In this document: piece after piece, positions 1-7,880 of the stretch
Numbering within the stretch: the first letter of the stretch is position 1
Layout of the letters: each line of letters starts with the position of its first letter
Source of the DNA: Stutzerimonas stutzeri
GTDB lineage: Bacteria > Pseudomonadota > Gammaproteobacteria > Pseudomonadales > Pseudomonadaceae
Direction of reading: 5' to 3'
DNA: 37,365 nucleotides
NCBI RefSeq assembly: GCF_000935215.1
Contig: NZ_JXXD01000095.1
Coordinates: 1-37,365, forward strand
Program-made: the position numbers and the translations under genes
Notes under the pieces: generated by a model
What the model was told of the DNA's origin: nothing
What the model saw: only the letters and a program-made list of their open reading frames with translations
Database searches by the model: none

Positions 1-12
1 AACGGGGAGCGA

Positions 13-1041
13 TCACTCTGGCTTCGGAGTGTTCGCGGTGCTGGCGGGAAGTACCGGATAGGCGACTTGCGGCTGCTCGCCGGTCACGCTGTGCAGGAAC
101 GCGGTTATCGCGCTGACTTCGTCCTTGTCCAGTTTACGGCCCAGTTGGCTGTCACCCATGATGGCAACGGCCTGTTCGAGCTCCCAGACCTCACCGCTGT
201 GGAAGTAAGGCGGGGTCAACGCGACATTGCGCAGCGGCGCGGCACGGAAGACGTACTCGTCGCTGGCGGTATTGGTCACCGCGAAGCGACCCTTGTCGCC
301 GGTCGGCAGCACTTCGGCTCCGGGCTTCTTGATCACGCCGAAGGGAAAGTAACCCTGGCCACCAAGGTTGACGCCGTTGTGGCAGGAAGAGCAGCCGGCG
401 TCCATGAACAGGGCGAGACCCTGCTTCTGCTTGTCGTCCAGCGCCCCGTCCTCACCCTTGAGGAAGCGGTCGAACGGCGAGTTCGGCGTGGTCAGGCTGA
501 CTTCGAAGGCTTCCAGGGCGTAGGCCATGTTGTCGAAACTGACCGGCTCCTTGTCGTTGGGGAAGGCCTTCTTGAACTCGGCGGCGTACTCCGGAATGCT
601 CTGCAGCGTCGAGACGACACGCTCGGGCGTACTGTTCATTTCCACGCTTGCCTGGACCGGGCCCTTGGCCTGTTCCTGCAGATCCTTGGCGCGTCCGTCC
701 CAGAACTGCGCGGCGTTGAATACGGCGTTCAGCACGGTGGGCGAGTTGCGCGGGCCCTTCTGCCAGCCGTGACCGATCGAGGTTGGCACGTTGTCGCTGC
801 CGCCGATGCTCAGGTTGTGGCAGGTGTTGCAGCTGATGACGTGACTGCTGGACAGGCGCGGGTCGAACCAGAGCTTGTGACCGAGCATTGCCTGATCTTC
901 GCTGACCTTCTGACCGCGGACCTCGGTGACCTTGTCGGGAATCGGTTTGAACATCGCGTTGGCGCGCTCACGCAGCTCATCTGCGTTCGCTGCGCTGGTC
1001 ATTAGTAGGCTGCTAAGCAATAGCGGAATAGAGGGGCGCAT
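13..1041 (-). CDS. ccpA: Di-haem cytochrome c peroxidase (periplasmic)
   Basis: Periplasmic peroxidase that reduces H2O2 to water using electrons from small c-type cytochromes or azurin. The 342-residue product has a signal peptide (residues 1-20, ending SAANA) and two c-haem motifs: CNTCH at 71-75 and CSSCH at 217-221. H91 in the GHGW segment and M295 in VAIMGD sit where the family has haem ligands. Length and motifs fit bacterial di-haem CCP rather than MauG. The ATG at 1041 is chosen because AAGGAG lies about 8 nt upstream and it opens directly into the signal peptide; an in-frame ATG at 1092 would add 17 residues and lacks both. An ANR/FNR-like box about 60 bp upstream suggests induction under low oxygen. 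The gene reads towards the window edge and is complete. Confidence 0.95.
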   Translation of the reverse strand: MRPSIPLLLSSLLMTSAANADELRERANAMFKPIPDKVTEVRGQKVSEDQAMLGHKLWFDPRLSSSHVISCNTCHNLSIGGSDNVPTSIGHGWQKGPRNSPTVLNAVFNAAQFWDGRAKDLQEQAKGPVQASVEMNSTPERVVSTLQSIPEYAAEFKKAFPNDKEPVSFDNMAYALEAFEVSLTTPNSPFDRFLKGEDGALDDKQKQGLALFMDAGCSSCHNGVNLGGQGYFPFGVIKKPGAEVLPTGDKGRFAVTNTASDEYVFRAAPLRNVALTPPYFHSGEVWELEQAVAIMGDSQLGRKLDKDEVSAITAFLHSVTGEQPQVAYPVLPASTANTPKPE

Positions 1042-1100
1042 CACGGAAGCTCCTTTTGTGTTGGCTGGCTCTAGGAGGCGCCTTTTCGTCAAGCGACCGC

Positions 1101-1114
1101 TTGACCTGCATCAA
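1101..1114 (-). promoter_or_regulatory. ANR/FNR-type box upstream of ccpA
   Basis: TTGACCTGCATCAA matches the FNR/ANR consensus TTGAT-N4-ATCAA at 9 of 10 defined positions. Its centre is about 66 bp upstream of the ccpA ATG, so a class II site (centred near -41.5) would give a transcript start about 25 nt before the start codon. I see only a poor -10 sequence between. ANR control of this peroxidase is known in P. aeruginosa; here it is inferred from the site. Confidence 0.75.
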
Positions 1115-1317
1115 GGCGGTCGGGCGTAGTGGGCGCGACGAAATGTTTCTGCTTGTGTCGATTCGCAGTCGGCTCGCGATTTCCATCCATGTGCCTCGGC
1201 TATGCAGCGTCGTGGCGAGGCTGGGTTAGCCGGGTATCAGCCTTGCGGCGCGACCGGCGCAGCGCCAGAATGACGGCATCAATCGTGGCCAACGAGCCAC
1301 CCCAGCAAGGATTCCCG

Positions 1318-3756
1318 ATGCCTGAAACTGTCGCTGCCGGCTTGCGCCTGGCACCCGATGCGCTGACCCGTCCCTTCGAGCCCAGCCAATTCAACTTCAA
1401 CGACACCTCTGAACTGGAGCCGTTTCTCGGTGTGCTCGGCCAGGAGCGCGCGGTCGAGGCGCTGCAGTTCGGCGTGGCCATGCCGCGTCCGGGATACAAC
1501 GTCTACGTGATGGGAGAGCCGGGCACCGGACGCTTCTCGTTCGTACGGCGCTACCTCAAGGCCGAAGGCAAGCGTCTGGATACGCCGTCGGACTGGGTTT
1601 ACGTGAACAACTTCGACGAGCCTCGCGAGCCGCGTGTGCTGGAGTTGCCTCACGGCGGCGCAACGGCGTTCATCGCCGATATCAATCAGTTGATCGACAA
1701 CCTGCTGGCGACCTTTCCGGCGGTATTCGAGCATCCGAGTTTCCAGCAGAAGAAGAGCGCCATCGACCGCGGCTTCAATCAGCGCTACGACAAGGCGCTG
1801 GATGTGATCGAGAAGCTCGCCCTGGAAAAGGAGATCGCTCTCTATCGCGACAGCACCAATATCGCCTTCACGCCCATGAAGGAAGGCAAGGCGCTGGACG
1901 AAACCGAGTTCGCCCAGCTGCCCGAAGCCGAGCGCGAGCGTTATCACGAAGACATTTCCGGGCTGGAAGTGCGTCTGAACGAGGAGCTCGCCAGCTTGCC
2001 GCAGTGGAAGCGCGAGTCGACCAACCAGCTGCGCCAGCTCAATGACGAGACCATCAGCCAGGCACTGCAGCCGCTGCTGGCACCGTTGTCGGAGAAGTAT
2101 GCGGAGAACGCCGGTATCGAAGCGTACCTGCAGGCCGTGCAGGTCAATCTGCTGAAGACTGTGGTCGAGCAGCTGGTGGACGAAAACCGTCCGGAAGCGC
2201 AGAACCGTGTATTGCTGGAAGAGCAATACAGCCCGAGCCTAGTGGTCGGTCACCCGGTTGATGGTGGCGCGCCGGTGGTGTTCGAGCCGCACCCGACCTA
2301 CGACAATCTGTTCGGTCGCATCGAGTACAACACCGATCAGGGCGCACTCTACACCAGCTATCGCCAGTTGCGTCCAGGTGCGCTGCACCGCGCCAACGGC
2401 GGCTTCCTGATGCTGGAGGCGGAAAAGCTGCTCAGCGAGCCCTTCGTCTGGGAAGCGCTCAAGCGCGCCCTGCAATCGCGCAAGCTGAAGATGGAATCGC
2501 CACTCGCCGAGCTCGGCCGCCTGGCCACCGTGACGCTGACGCCGCAGGTCATTCCGCTGCACGTGAAGGTCATCATCATCGGTTCGCGCCAGCTCTATTA
2601 CACGCTGCAGGATCTGGATCCGGACTTCCAGGAGATGTTCCGCGTGCTGGTCGATTTCGACGAGGACATCCCGCTGGCCGAGGATAGCCTCGAGCAGTTC
2701 GCCCAACTGATGAAGACCCGTACCTCGGAAGAGGGCATGGCACCGCTTACTGCCGCGGCCGTCGCCCGTCTGGCGACCTACAGTGCACGCCTGGCCGAGC
2801 ATCAGGGGCGGCTGTCGGCGCGTATCGGCGATCTGTTCCAGCTGGTCAGCGAGGCTGATTTCATCCGCCAGCTGGCCAAGGATGAGGTTACCGATGTCGG
2901 CCATATCGAGCGTGCACTGAAGGCCAAGGCCACGCGCACCGGTCGCGTCTCGGCGAGGATTCTCGAAGACATCCTGGCCGGAGTGATTCTGATCGACAGC
3001 GAAGGTGCGGCGATCGGCAAGTGCAACGGGCTGACCGTACTGGAAGTCGGCGACTCGGCATTCGGCATGCCGGCGCGCATCTCTGCCACCGTCTATCCCG
3101 GTGGTTCGGGGATCGTCGACATCGAGCGCGAGGTCAATCTCGGTCAACCGATTCACTCCAAGGGCGTGATGATCCTCACCGGCTACCTCGGCAGCCGCTA
3201 CGCCCAAGAGTTTCCGCTGGAAATCTCGGCAAGCATCGCGCTCGAGCAGTCCTACGGCTACGTCGACGGTGACAGTGCCTCGCTGGGTGAGTGCTGCGCG
3301 CTGATCTCGGCGCTCTCACGCACGCCGCTCAAGCAATGCTTCGCCATCACCGGCTCGATCAACCAGTTCGGTGAAGTGCAGGCGGTCGGCGGGGTCAACG
3401 AGAAGATCGAGGGCTTTTTCCGCCTGTGCGAGGCACGCGGGCTGACCGGCGAGCAGGGGGTAATCATTCCCTTCGCCAATGTCACCACGCTGATGCTCGA
3501 CGAACGCGTGCTGGAGGCCGTACGCCAGCAGCAGTTCCACGTCTATGCTGTCAGGCAGGTGGACGAAGCGTTGTCGCTGCTGGTCGGTGAAGATGTGGGT
3601 ACAACCAACGAGCAGGGCCATTTCCCCAAGGGCAGCGTGAATGCCCGGGTGGTCGAGCGGTTGCGCGACATTGCCGAGATCGAGCTTGAGGAAGAAGGCA
3701 AGAGCGAGCCGGCACAAGCGGAGCAAGGAGCGTCCGAGTCCGAGGGGAGCAAGTAA
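1318..3756 (+). CDS. Lon-like ATP-dependent protease (AAA_32/Lon_C family)
   Basis: A cytoplasmic AAA+ serine protease of the Lon-related YcbZ-like group (812 residues), distinct from housekeeping Lon. The N-terminal ATPase region starts with an altered P-loop, G66-E-P-G-T-G-R72, where Arg replaces the usual Walker A Lys. The C-terminal Lon protease domain has the Ser-Lys dyad: Ser653 in GDSAS and Lys696 in GVNEKIEG, 43 residues apart as in E. coli Lon (679/722). The tail (about 780-812) is acidic and low in complexity. The ATG at 1318 has AAGGA about 8 nt upstream and matches the recalled start of the P. aeruginosa homologue (PA4576 by gene order). Earlier in-frame starts at 1129 and 1270 lack a ribosome site. 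Substrates are unknown. Confidence 0.9.
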   Translation: MPETVAAGLRLAPDALTRPFEPSQFNFNDTSELEPFLGVLGQERAVEALQFGVAMPRPGYNVYVMGEPGTGRFSFVRRYLKAEGKRLDTPSDWVYVNNFDEPREPRVLELPHGGATAFIADINQLIDNLLATFPAVFEHPSFQQKKSAIDRGFNQRYDKALDVIEKLALEKEIALYRDSTNIAFTPMKEGKALDETEFAQLPEAERERYHEDISGLEVRLNEELASLPQWKRESTNQLRQLNDETISQALQPLLAPLSEKYAENAGIEAYLQAVQVNLLKTVVEQLVDENRPEAQNRVLLEEQYSPSLVVGHPVDGGAPVVFEPHPTYDNLFGRIEYNTDQGALYTSYRQLRPGALHRANGGFLMLEAEKLLSEPFVWEALKRALQSRKLKMESPLAELGRLATVTLTPQVIPLHVKVIIIGSRQLYYTLQDLDPDFQEMFRVLVDFDEDIPLAEDSLEQFAQLMKTRTSEEGMAPLTAAAVARLATYSARLAEHQGRLSARIGDLFQLVSEADFIRQLAKDEVTDVGHIERALKAKATRTGRVSARILEDILAGVILIDSEGAAIGKCNGLTVLEVGDSAFGMPARISATVYPGGSGIVDIEREVNLGQPIHSKGVMILTGYLGSRYAQEFPLEISASIALEQSYGYVDGDSASLGECCALISALSRTPLKQCFAITGSINQFGEVQAVGGVNEKIEGFFRLCEARGLTGEQGVIIPFANVTTLMLDERVLEAVRQQQFHVYAVRQVDEALSLLVGEDVGTTNEQGHFPKGSVNARVVERLRDIAEIELEEEGKSEPAQAEQGASESEGSK

Positions 3757-3811
3757 CGCTCGCCATTGTGCGGTTTTTGAACGGAACGATAGCGCGCGCG
3801 GCGGGTCTGCA

Positions 3812-3840
3812 GTGGAGGAGGGCATCCACCCTCCATCCAC
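3812..3840. repeat. Imperfect inverted repeat downstream of the Lon-like gene
   Basis: The arms are GTGGAGGAGGG (3812-3822) and CCCTCC-A-TCCAC (3829-3840), giving 11 paired bases with one bulged A around a 6-nt loop. No T-tract follows, so it is not a canonical intrinsic terminator. It abuts the DnaA-box-like stretch at 3845. It may act as a 3' stabilising or terminator-like hairpin, or as an operator for the next gene. Confidence 0.6.
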
Positions 3841-3844
3841 AGGA

Positions 3845-3853
3845 TTATCCACA
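3845..3853 (+). promoter_or_regulatory. Consensus DnaA box (TTATCCACA)
   Basis: A 9/9 match to the DnaA box, about 80 bp upstream of the start of the small gene at 3932. Weaker relatives flank it (CCATCCACA at 3833-3841, and a reverse-strand-like AGGGGATAA just downstream). That DnaA binds here is inference. Confidence 0.5.
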
Positions 3854-3931
3854 GCTTCAGGGGATAAACAGGCTCTCGCGCTACATCCGCACAGGATGTT
3901 CCCGCGTCGGCCCGACGCGAGGACTGCCGTC

Positions 3932-4267
3932 ATGCCACACAATCTTTGTCTGAACCGCCAGTGCCTGGGCCTGGTTACCCGAATCGAATGCGTCATACGC
4001 CCGCTTGCCGGCGGCAATGGGCTGTGGACATTGCTCTGTGCGGCTGGACTTGCAGACGGGCAGCCCACGGCAATCAAGGTCCAGGGCCCATTCCATGGGC
4101 CTGCGATGGCCGAATCGGTCCTGGCGGCGATCGCCGACAACCTGATGGGGCAGGGCTACTGCGAATCCGATGACCCGTCCATCTGGCAGTTGCACATGCA
4201 GGCTGAGCTGCGTCGAGTGAACGCCAACCAGGCGCGCTTTCTCGGTGGCTGGGAGTCGCGCCCCTAA
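3932..4267 (+). CDS. Conserved Pseudomonas protein of unknown function
   Basis: A 111-residue soluble protein with no signal peptide, membrane segment or catalytic motif that I recognise. A central segment (about 15-45) reads like a small beta-rich domain, followed by a probable helix (about 50-65). The phrase IWQLHMQAELRR near the C-terminus resembles proteins I recall next to the Lon-like protease in other pseudomonads (position of PA4575). The ATG at 3932 has GAGGA 8 nt upstream; the frame stays open further upstream, but that extension overlaps the protease gene and has poor composition. It lies between two consensus DnaA boxes (3845 and 4339). Function unknown. Confidence 0.7.
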   Translation: MPHNLCLNRQCLGLVTRIECVIRPLAGGNGLWTLLCAAGLADGQPTAIKVQGPFHGPAMAESVLAAIADNLMGQGYCESDDPSIWQLHMQAELRRVNANQARFLGGWESRP

Positions 4268-4338
4268 GCGTGCCTCATTGCAAACCGTTCGCGTTTCTGG
4301 CTGGCTGCAGCGGCGCCTCACCGGAGCCGATGAATTTC

Positions 4339-4347
4339 TTATCCACA
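4339..4347 (+). promoter_or_regulatory. Consensus DnaA box (TTATCCACA) upstream of the UPF0114 gene
   Basis: A second 9/9 match, same orientation as the one at 3845, ending about 25 bp before the -35 element of the promoter at 4373. The position suits an upstream activator or repressor site. DnaA binding is inferred only. Confidence 0.5.
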
Positions 4348-4372
4348 TGCGCCAAACGCACCTTGGCCTGCC

Positions 4373-4401
4373 TTGGTGCGCTCGGCGCGGCTGCGTATAC
4401 T
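4373..4401 (+). promoter_or_regulatory. Predicted sigma-70 promoter of the UPF0114 gene
   Basis: -35 TTGGTG (4373-4378), 17-bp spacer, -10 TATACT (4396-4401, 5 of 6). Transcription would start near 4408, leaving a leader of about 26 nt. Confidence 0.55.
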
Positions 4402-4433
4402 CGCGCCTTCCTCATTTTCTGCTGTGAGACCTC

Positions 4434-4922
4434 ATGGAGCGCATCCTCGAAAATGCCATGTACGCTGCCCGCTGGCTGCTGGCGCCCATCTATTTCGGTC
4501 TGGCGTTCGCGCTGCTGGCGCTGGCGATCAAGTTCTTTCAGGAAATCTTCCATATCCTCCCGGCGATTCTCGCGCTCAGTGAGGCCGAGCTGATTCTCAA
4601 GCTCCTGTCGCTGATCGACATGGCGCTGGTTGGCGGGCTGCTGGTGATGGTGATGATCTCCGGCTACGAGAACTTCGTTTCTCAGCTCGATATCGAGGAA
4701 GGCAAGGAAAAGCTCGACTGGCTCGGCAAGATGGATTCCGGATCGCTGAAGATGAAGGTCGCTGCCTCCATCGTCGCAATCTCGTCGATTCACCTGCTAC
4801 GCATGTTCATGGATGCCCAGCAGCTCGATAGCGAAAAGCTGATGTGGTACGTGATCATCCACCTGACCTTTGTGGTCTCGGCGTTCGCCATGGGCTATCT
4901 CGACAAGCTCACCAAGCACTGA
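4434..4922 (+). CDS. UPF0114 (YqhA-like) inner-membrane protein
   Basis: A 162-residue integral membrane protein. Four hydrophobic segments are visible (about 15-35, 53-76, 105-126 and 136-156), with a charged loop at about 82-104 ([18 protein letters not shown]). This arrangement and the [10 protein letters not shown] segment identify the UPF0114/YqhA family, whose biochemical role is not established. Its place before the DUF6482-like gene matches recalled PAO1 order (PA4574-PA4573). The start at 4434 has only a weak GTGAG ribosome site, but it begins the conserved N-terminus [14 protein letters not shown]. It has its own predicted promoter at 4373-4401. Confidence 0.88.
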   Translation: MERILENAMYAARWLLAPIYFGLAFALLALAIKFFQEIFHILPAILALSEAELILKLLSLIDMALVGGLLVMVMISGYENFVSQLDIEEGKEKLDWLGKMDSGSLKMKVAASIVAISSIHLLRMFMDAQQLDSEKLMWYVIIHLTFVVSAFAMGYLDKLTKH

Positions 4923-4946
4923 TCGTCCCTCCGCAGGTGCTAAACC

Positions 4947-4998
4947 TGAAAAGCTGTACAGAATTGGTTTTTTGTTAAATATTCTGTACTGCTTTTCA
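4947..4998. repeat. Long inverted repeat upstream of the DUF6482/cryptochrome unit
   Basis: Left arm TGAAAAGCTGTACAGAAT (4947-4964); the right arm (4981-4998) is its reverse complement with a single mismatch (17 of 18). They flank a 16-nt AT-rich spacer containing six T's. The right arm ends 14 nt before the ATG at 5013. No T-run follows the stem, so it is not a typical terminator. It could be a bipartite operator or a leader hairpin near the ribosome site. The arms contain TGTACA (4955-4960) and TGTACT (4985-4990). Confidence 0.85.
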
Positions 4999-5012
4999 AA
5001 TGGGCAAGCGCC

Positions 5013-5318
5013 ATGAACCTTCAGAATCTCGCCACTCATGCCCACGCTGGGCGTATCGACGCTCTCGAGCTGATTTCGCTCGAGGGCGGCATCTATCTTC
5101 TCGACATCTACCTGCAGGGTCAGCGCCATAGTCTGATCGACGCGCGCGGCGATGTGTGGCATCTGCGGTCCGTCGAGCACGCTCGTGATCTGTTACGCGA
5201 GCTACCGGAGCTGCCCTTTCATCTGGTGCAGCAATCACCGTACGACGAGATGTGCGGTCTTGCCGAGGGCGTCCGCGAGCCGTTGCGCGTGCCGGTCGGC
5301 ATGCGGTCCCAGTGGTGA
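5013..5318 (+). CDS. Small DUF6482-like protein
   Basis: A 101-residue cytoplasmic protein. The motif ELISLEGGIYLLDIYLQG (about 19-36) and the later SVEHARDLLRELP helix resemble Pseudomonas proteins that I recall as DUF6482; family membership is from memory. The ribosome site before the ATG at 5013 is weak, and the inverted repeat ends just upstream, so translation could be structure-controlled. It is followed after 58 bp by the iron-sulfur cryptochrome gene on the same strand, with no terminator visible between them, so the two may be co-transcribed. Biochemical role unknown. Confidence 0.75.
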   Translation: MNLQNLATHAHAGRIDALELISLEGGIYLLDIYLQGQRHSLIDARGDVWHLRSVEHARDLLRELPELPFHLVQQSPYDEMCGLAEGVREPLRVPVGMRSQW

Positions 5319-5376
5319 CGGCCGGCGGCAGGCGCGTCGGTAGCGCCCTGTTCGGTAAGCATCAAGAGAACTGGTC

Positions 5377-6912
5377 GTGAGCGTTGCCGCACTGCGCCTG
5401 GTGCTCGGCGACCAGTTGAGCTTCGAGCTCTCCGCCCTGGATGGGCTCGATCCGACGCGTGACCGGGTGCTGCTCGCTGAGGTCGCTGAAGAAGCCGGAC
5501 ACGTCCCGCATCACCCGCAGAAGATCATCTTTCTGTTCAGCGCCATGCGGCACTTCGCTGAGGCGTTGCGCAAACGCGGAATCACAGTGGATTACGTGAC
5601 ACTCGACGATCCTGCCAACAGCGGTTCGCTGGCCGGGGAGCTGGCGCGCTTCGCCGCATGGTATCGACCTGACGAAATCCATGTCACCGAGGCCGGTGAC
5701 TGGCGGGTCGAACAGGCGCTCAAGAGCAGTGGGCTTTCGATCACCTGGCATGCCGACCGCCGCTTCCTCTGCTCGCGGACCGGGTTCGCCAGTTGGGCCA
5801 GTGGCAAGCGACAGCTGCGCATGGAGTTCTTCTATCGCGAGATGCGTCGCCAAACGGGCCTTCTGCTGAATCCGGATGGTACACCGGAGGGCGGTGTATG
5901 GAATCTCGATACGGACAACCGCAAGCCGCTGCCACGCGGATTGCACGGCCCGATCACCTTGCGCTTCGCCGCTGACGAAACCACGCGCGCTGTGCAGGCG
6001 TTGGTGAGCGAGCATTTCGCGCATCACTACGGCCGTCTGGACGGCTTCGATTACCCCGTCACCCACGCCGAGGCCGAACAGCTCTGGCTGCATTTTCTCG
6101 ATTTCGGCTTGGCCGCTTTCGGTGACTACCAGGACGCCATGGCCAGCGGCGAACCGTTCCTGTTCCATGCGCGCGTCGGCGCCGCGCTCAACGTCGGCCT
6201 GCTTGACCTGCGCCGCCTGTGTGATGACGTGGATGCGGCCTACCGGCAGGGGCGAGTCGGGCTGAACGCTGCCGAGGGCTTCATTCGCCAGTTGATTGGC
6301 TGGCGTGAGTATGTGCGCGGTATCTATTGGTTGCAGATGCCTGACTATGCGCAACGCAATGCCCTCGGCAATTCCAGGCCGCTGCCGGGGTTCTACTGGA
6401 CCGGGCAGACGCGCATGAACTGCATGCGCCAGGTGATCGGGCAGACGCTGGAGCATGCTTACGCTCACCATATCCAGCGGCTGATGGTGACCGGTAATTT
6501 CGCGCTGCTCGCCGGCATTGCGCCGCCCGCGCTGTGCGATTGGTACCTGGCGGTCTATATGGATGCGTTCGACTGGGTGGAACTGCCCAACGTGCTGGGC
6601 ATGGTGCTACACGCCGACGGCGGCTACCTGGGCTCCAAGCCCTACTGTGCCAGTGGCCAGTACATCAAACGCATGTCCAACTATTGTCAGGATTGCTCTT
6701 ACAAGGTGGGCGAGAGCACGACAGACGATGCCTGCCCGTTCAACGCGTTGTACTGGCACTTTCTCATGCGCCACCGCGAGCAGTTGCAGGGTAATCCGCG
6801 GATGAGCATGGTCTATCGCAACCTCGCGCGCATGGAAGGCAGCAAGCAGCAGGCGCTGTGGGAGCGTGGCGAGTCGCTGCTGGCGCGGCTGGATGCCGAG
6901 GACGCGCTGTGA
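5377..6912 (+). CDS. Iron-sulfur bacterial cryptochrome / (6-4) photolyase (PhrB/CryB family)
   Basis: A 511-residue flavoprotein of the FeS-BCP branch (deoxyribodipyrimidine photolyase-related), which repairs (6-4) photoproducts or acts as a blue-light receptor. The N-terminal Rossmann-like antenna domain starts with [10 protein letters not shown], and the C-terminal helical FAD domain follows. The four Cys ligands for the [4Fe-4S] cluster are C349 (RMNCMRQ), C437, C440 (NYCQDC) and C453 (DDACPF), matching the Agrobacterium PhrB set (350, 438, 441, 454) with a uniform shift of one. The GTG at 5377 has AAGAGA upstream; the protein opens at the expected family N-terminus. It overlaps the DUF2256 gene by 4 nt, showing coupling. 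Whether it repairs DNA or signals cannot be read from sequence. Confidence 0.93.
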   Translation: MSVAALRLVLGDQLSFELSALDGLDPTRDRVLLAEVAEEAGHVPHHPQKIIFLFSAMRHFAEALRKRGITVDYVTLDDPANSGSLAGELARFAAWYRPDEIHVTEAGDWRVEQALKSSGLSITWHADRRFLCSRTGFASWASGKRQLRMEFFYREMRRQTGLLLNPDGTPEGGVWNLDTDNRKPLPRGLHGPITLRFAADETTRAVQALVSEHFAHHYGRLDGFDYPVTHAEAEQLWLHFLDFGLAAFGDYQDAMASGEPFLFHARVGAALNVGLLDLRRLCDDVDAAYRQGRVGLNAAEGFIRQLIGWREYVRGIYWLQMPDYAQRNALGNSRPLPGFYWTGQTRMNCMRQVIGQTLEHAYAHHIQRLMVTGNFALLAGIAPPALCDWYLAVYMDAFDWVELPNVLGMVLHADGGYLGSKPYCASGQYIKRMSNYCQDCSYKVGESTTDDACPFNALYWHFLMRHREQLQGNPRMSMVYRNLARMEGSKQQALWERGESLLARLDAEDAL

Positions 6913-7049
6913 GAAGGAAAGCGGACCTGCCATTCAAGTGCTGTGCCGCCTGCAACTTGCCGTTTGCCTGGCGAAAGAAGTGGTCGCGCTGCTGGGATGA
7001 GGTGCGTTATTGCTCCGAACGCTGTCGGCGCAATCGGCAGGGCAGGTAA
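6909..7049 (+). CDS. DUF2256 small zinc-ribbon-like protein
   Basis: A 46-residue, strongly basic protein with two Cys pairs, C12-A-A-C15 and C35-S-E-R-C39, and a CW near residue 28, giving a likely zinc-binding treble-clef or ribbon. The tail is Arg-rich. This matches DUF2256, a family I recall sitting next to PhrB/CryB-type cryptochrome genes. The GTG start at 6909 overlaps the stop codon of the cryptochrome gene (GTGA) and has GAGGA 8 nt upstream, so the two are translationally coupled. The basic zinc ribbon suggests a nucleic-acid or protein partner role for the cryptochrome, which is inference. Confidence 0.85.
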   Translation: MRRKADLPFKCCAACNLPFAWRKKWSRCWDEVRYCSERCRRNRQGR

Positions 7050-7145
7050 TGGAGGCACTGCCGGCGGCAATGCGGCGTGGGTGGCTGCGTCCGCTCGCTT
7101 CAGCTGTGCTAGGCTGGCCGACCTTTTTTCCTCTCGGAGCCCGGC

Positions 7146-7763
7146 ATGACCGACCTCAATCTATCCACTGACGAAACCCGTGTGAGCTACGGCATCGGCC
7201 GCCAGCTGGGCGACCAGCTGCGTGACAATCCCCCGCCGGGCGTCAGTCTCGATGCGGTGATCGCCGGTATTCGTGATGCGTTTGCCGGTGTTGCCAGCCA
7301 GGTCAGCCCGGAAGCGCTGAACGCCAGCTTCGCGGTCATCCGTGAGCGCATGCAGGCTGAAGCGCAGCAGAAGGCTGAAGCCGCCGCCGCCGAAGGTCGC
7401 GCCTTCCTTGTCGAGAATGCCAAGCGCGAAGGCGTTGTGGTGCTGGAGTCGGGGCTGCAATACGAAGTGCTGACGACCGGTGAGGGCGCCAAACCGTCCC
7501 GCGAGGACAGTGTGCGCACGCATTACCACGGCACGCTGATCGACGGCAGTGTGTTCGACAGCTCCTATCAGCGTGGCCAGCCTGCCGAGTTCCCGGTAGG
7601 CGGCGTGATCGCCGGCTGGACCGAAGCACTACAGCTGATGAATGCCGGCAGCAAGTGGCGCCTGTATGTACCGAGCGAGCTGGCCTATGGTGCTCAGGGC
7701 GTTGGCAGTATCCCGCCGCACAGCACGCTGGTATTCGACGTCGAACTGCTGGACGTGCTCTGA
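7146..7763 (+). CDS. fklB: FKBP-type peptidyl-prolyl cis-trans isomerase FklB
   Basis: A 205-residue prolyl isomerase and chaperone. The N-terminal helical dimerisation domain (FKBP_N, about 5-95) is rich in Ala, Glu and Gln; the C-terminal FKBP domain (about 105-205) contains YHGTLIDGSVFDSSY, FPVGGVIAGWTEAL and the closing IPPHSTLVFDVELLDV. No cleavable signal peptide is seen, so it is probably cytoplasmic like E. coli FklB rather than periplasmic FkpA. The ATG at 7146 has CGGAG about 8 nt upstream. It lies downstream of the DUF2256 gene by 96 bp and may have its own promoter. Gene order matches PA4572 in PAO1. Confidence 0.92.
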   Translation: MTDLNLSTDETRVSYGIGRQLGDQLRDNPPPGVSLDAVIAGIRDAFAGVASQVSPEALNASFAVIRERMQAEAQQKAEAAAAEGRAFLVENAKREGVVVLESGLQYEVLTTGEGAKPSREDSVRTHYHGTLIDGSVFDSSYQRGQPAEFPVGGVIAGWTEALQLMNAGSKWRLYVPSELAYGAQGVGSIPPHSTLVFDVELLDVL

Positions 7764-7880
7764 GTCCGGCTGCTGGGGCGTAGCGTCTGTGGTCGGCGAC
7801 TAATCGGTTACCGACAAGCTGCTGGTGAGCCCTGACCGCTTTGCCCGTGTGCGGCTCTCGATCTAGGTATTGCGTACTGG

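Noticed and set aside
67..1005. A 312-codon open frame opposite the cytochrome c peroxidase
   Set aside because: It is the antisense shadow of a high-GC gene: no ribosome site and no recognisable domain, whereas the minus-strand frame has both haem motifs.
3845..4347. The paired DnaA boxes as a replication origin
   Set aside because: No dnaA, dnaN, gidA or AT-rich unwinding region is present, and only two full boxes are seen. I keep them as possible regulatory or titration sites only.
4947..4998. The long inverted repeat as an intrinsic terminator of the UPF0114 gene
   Set aside because: No T-run follows the right arm; the six T's are in the loop. A stem of 18 bp with a 16-nt loop is also atypical.
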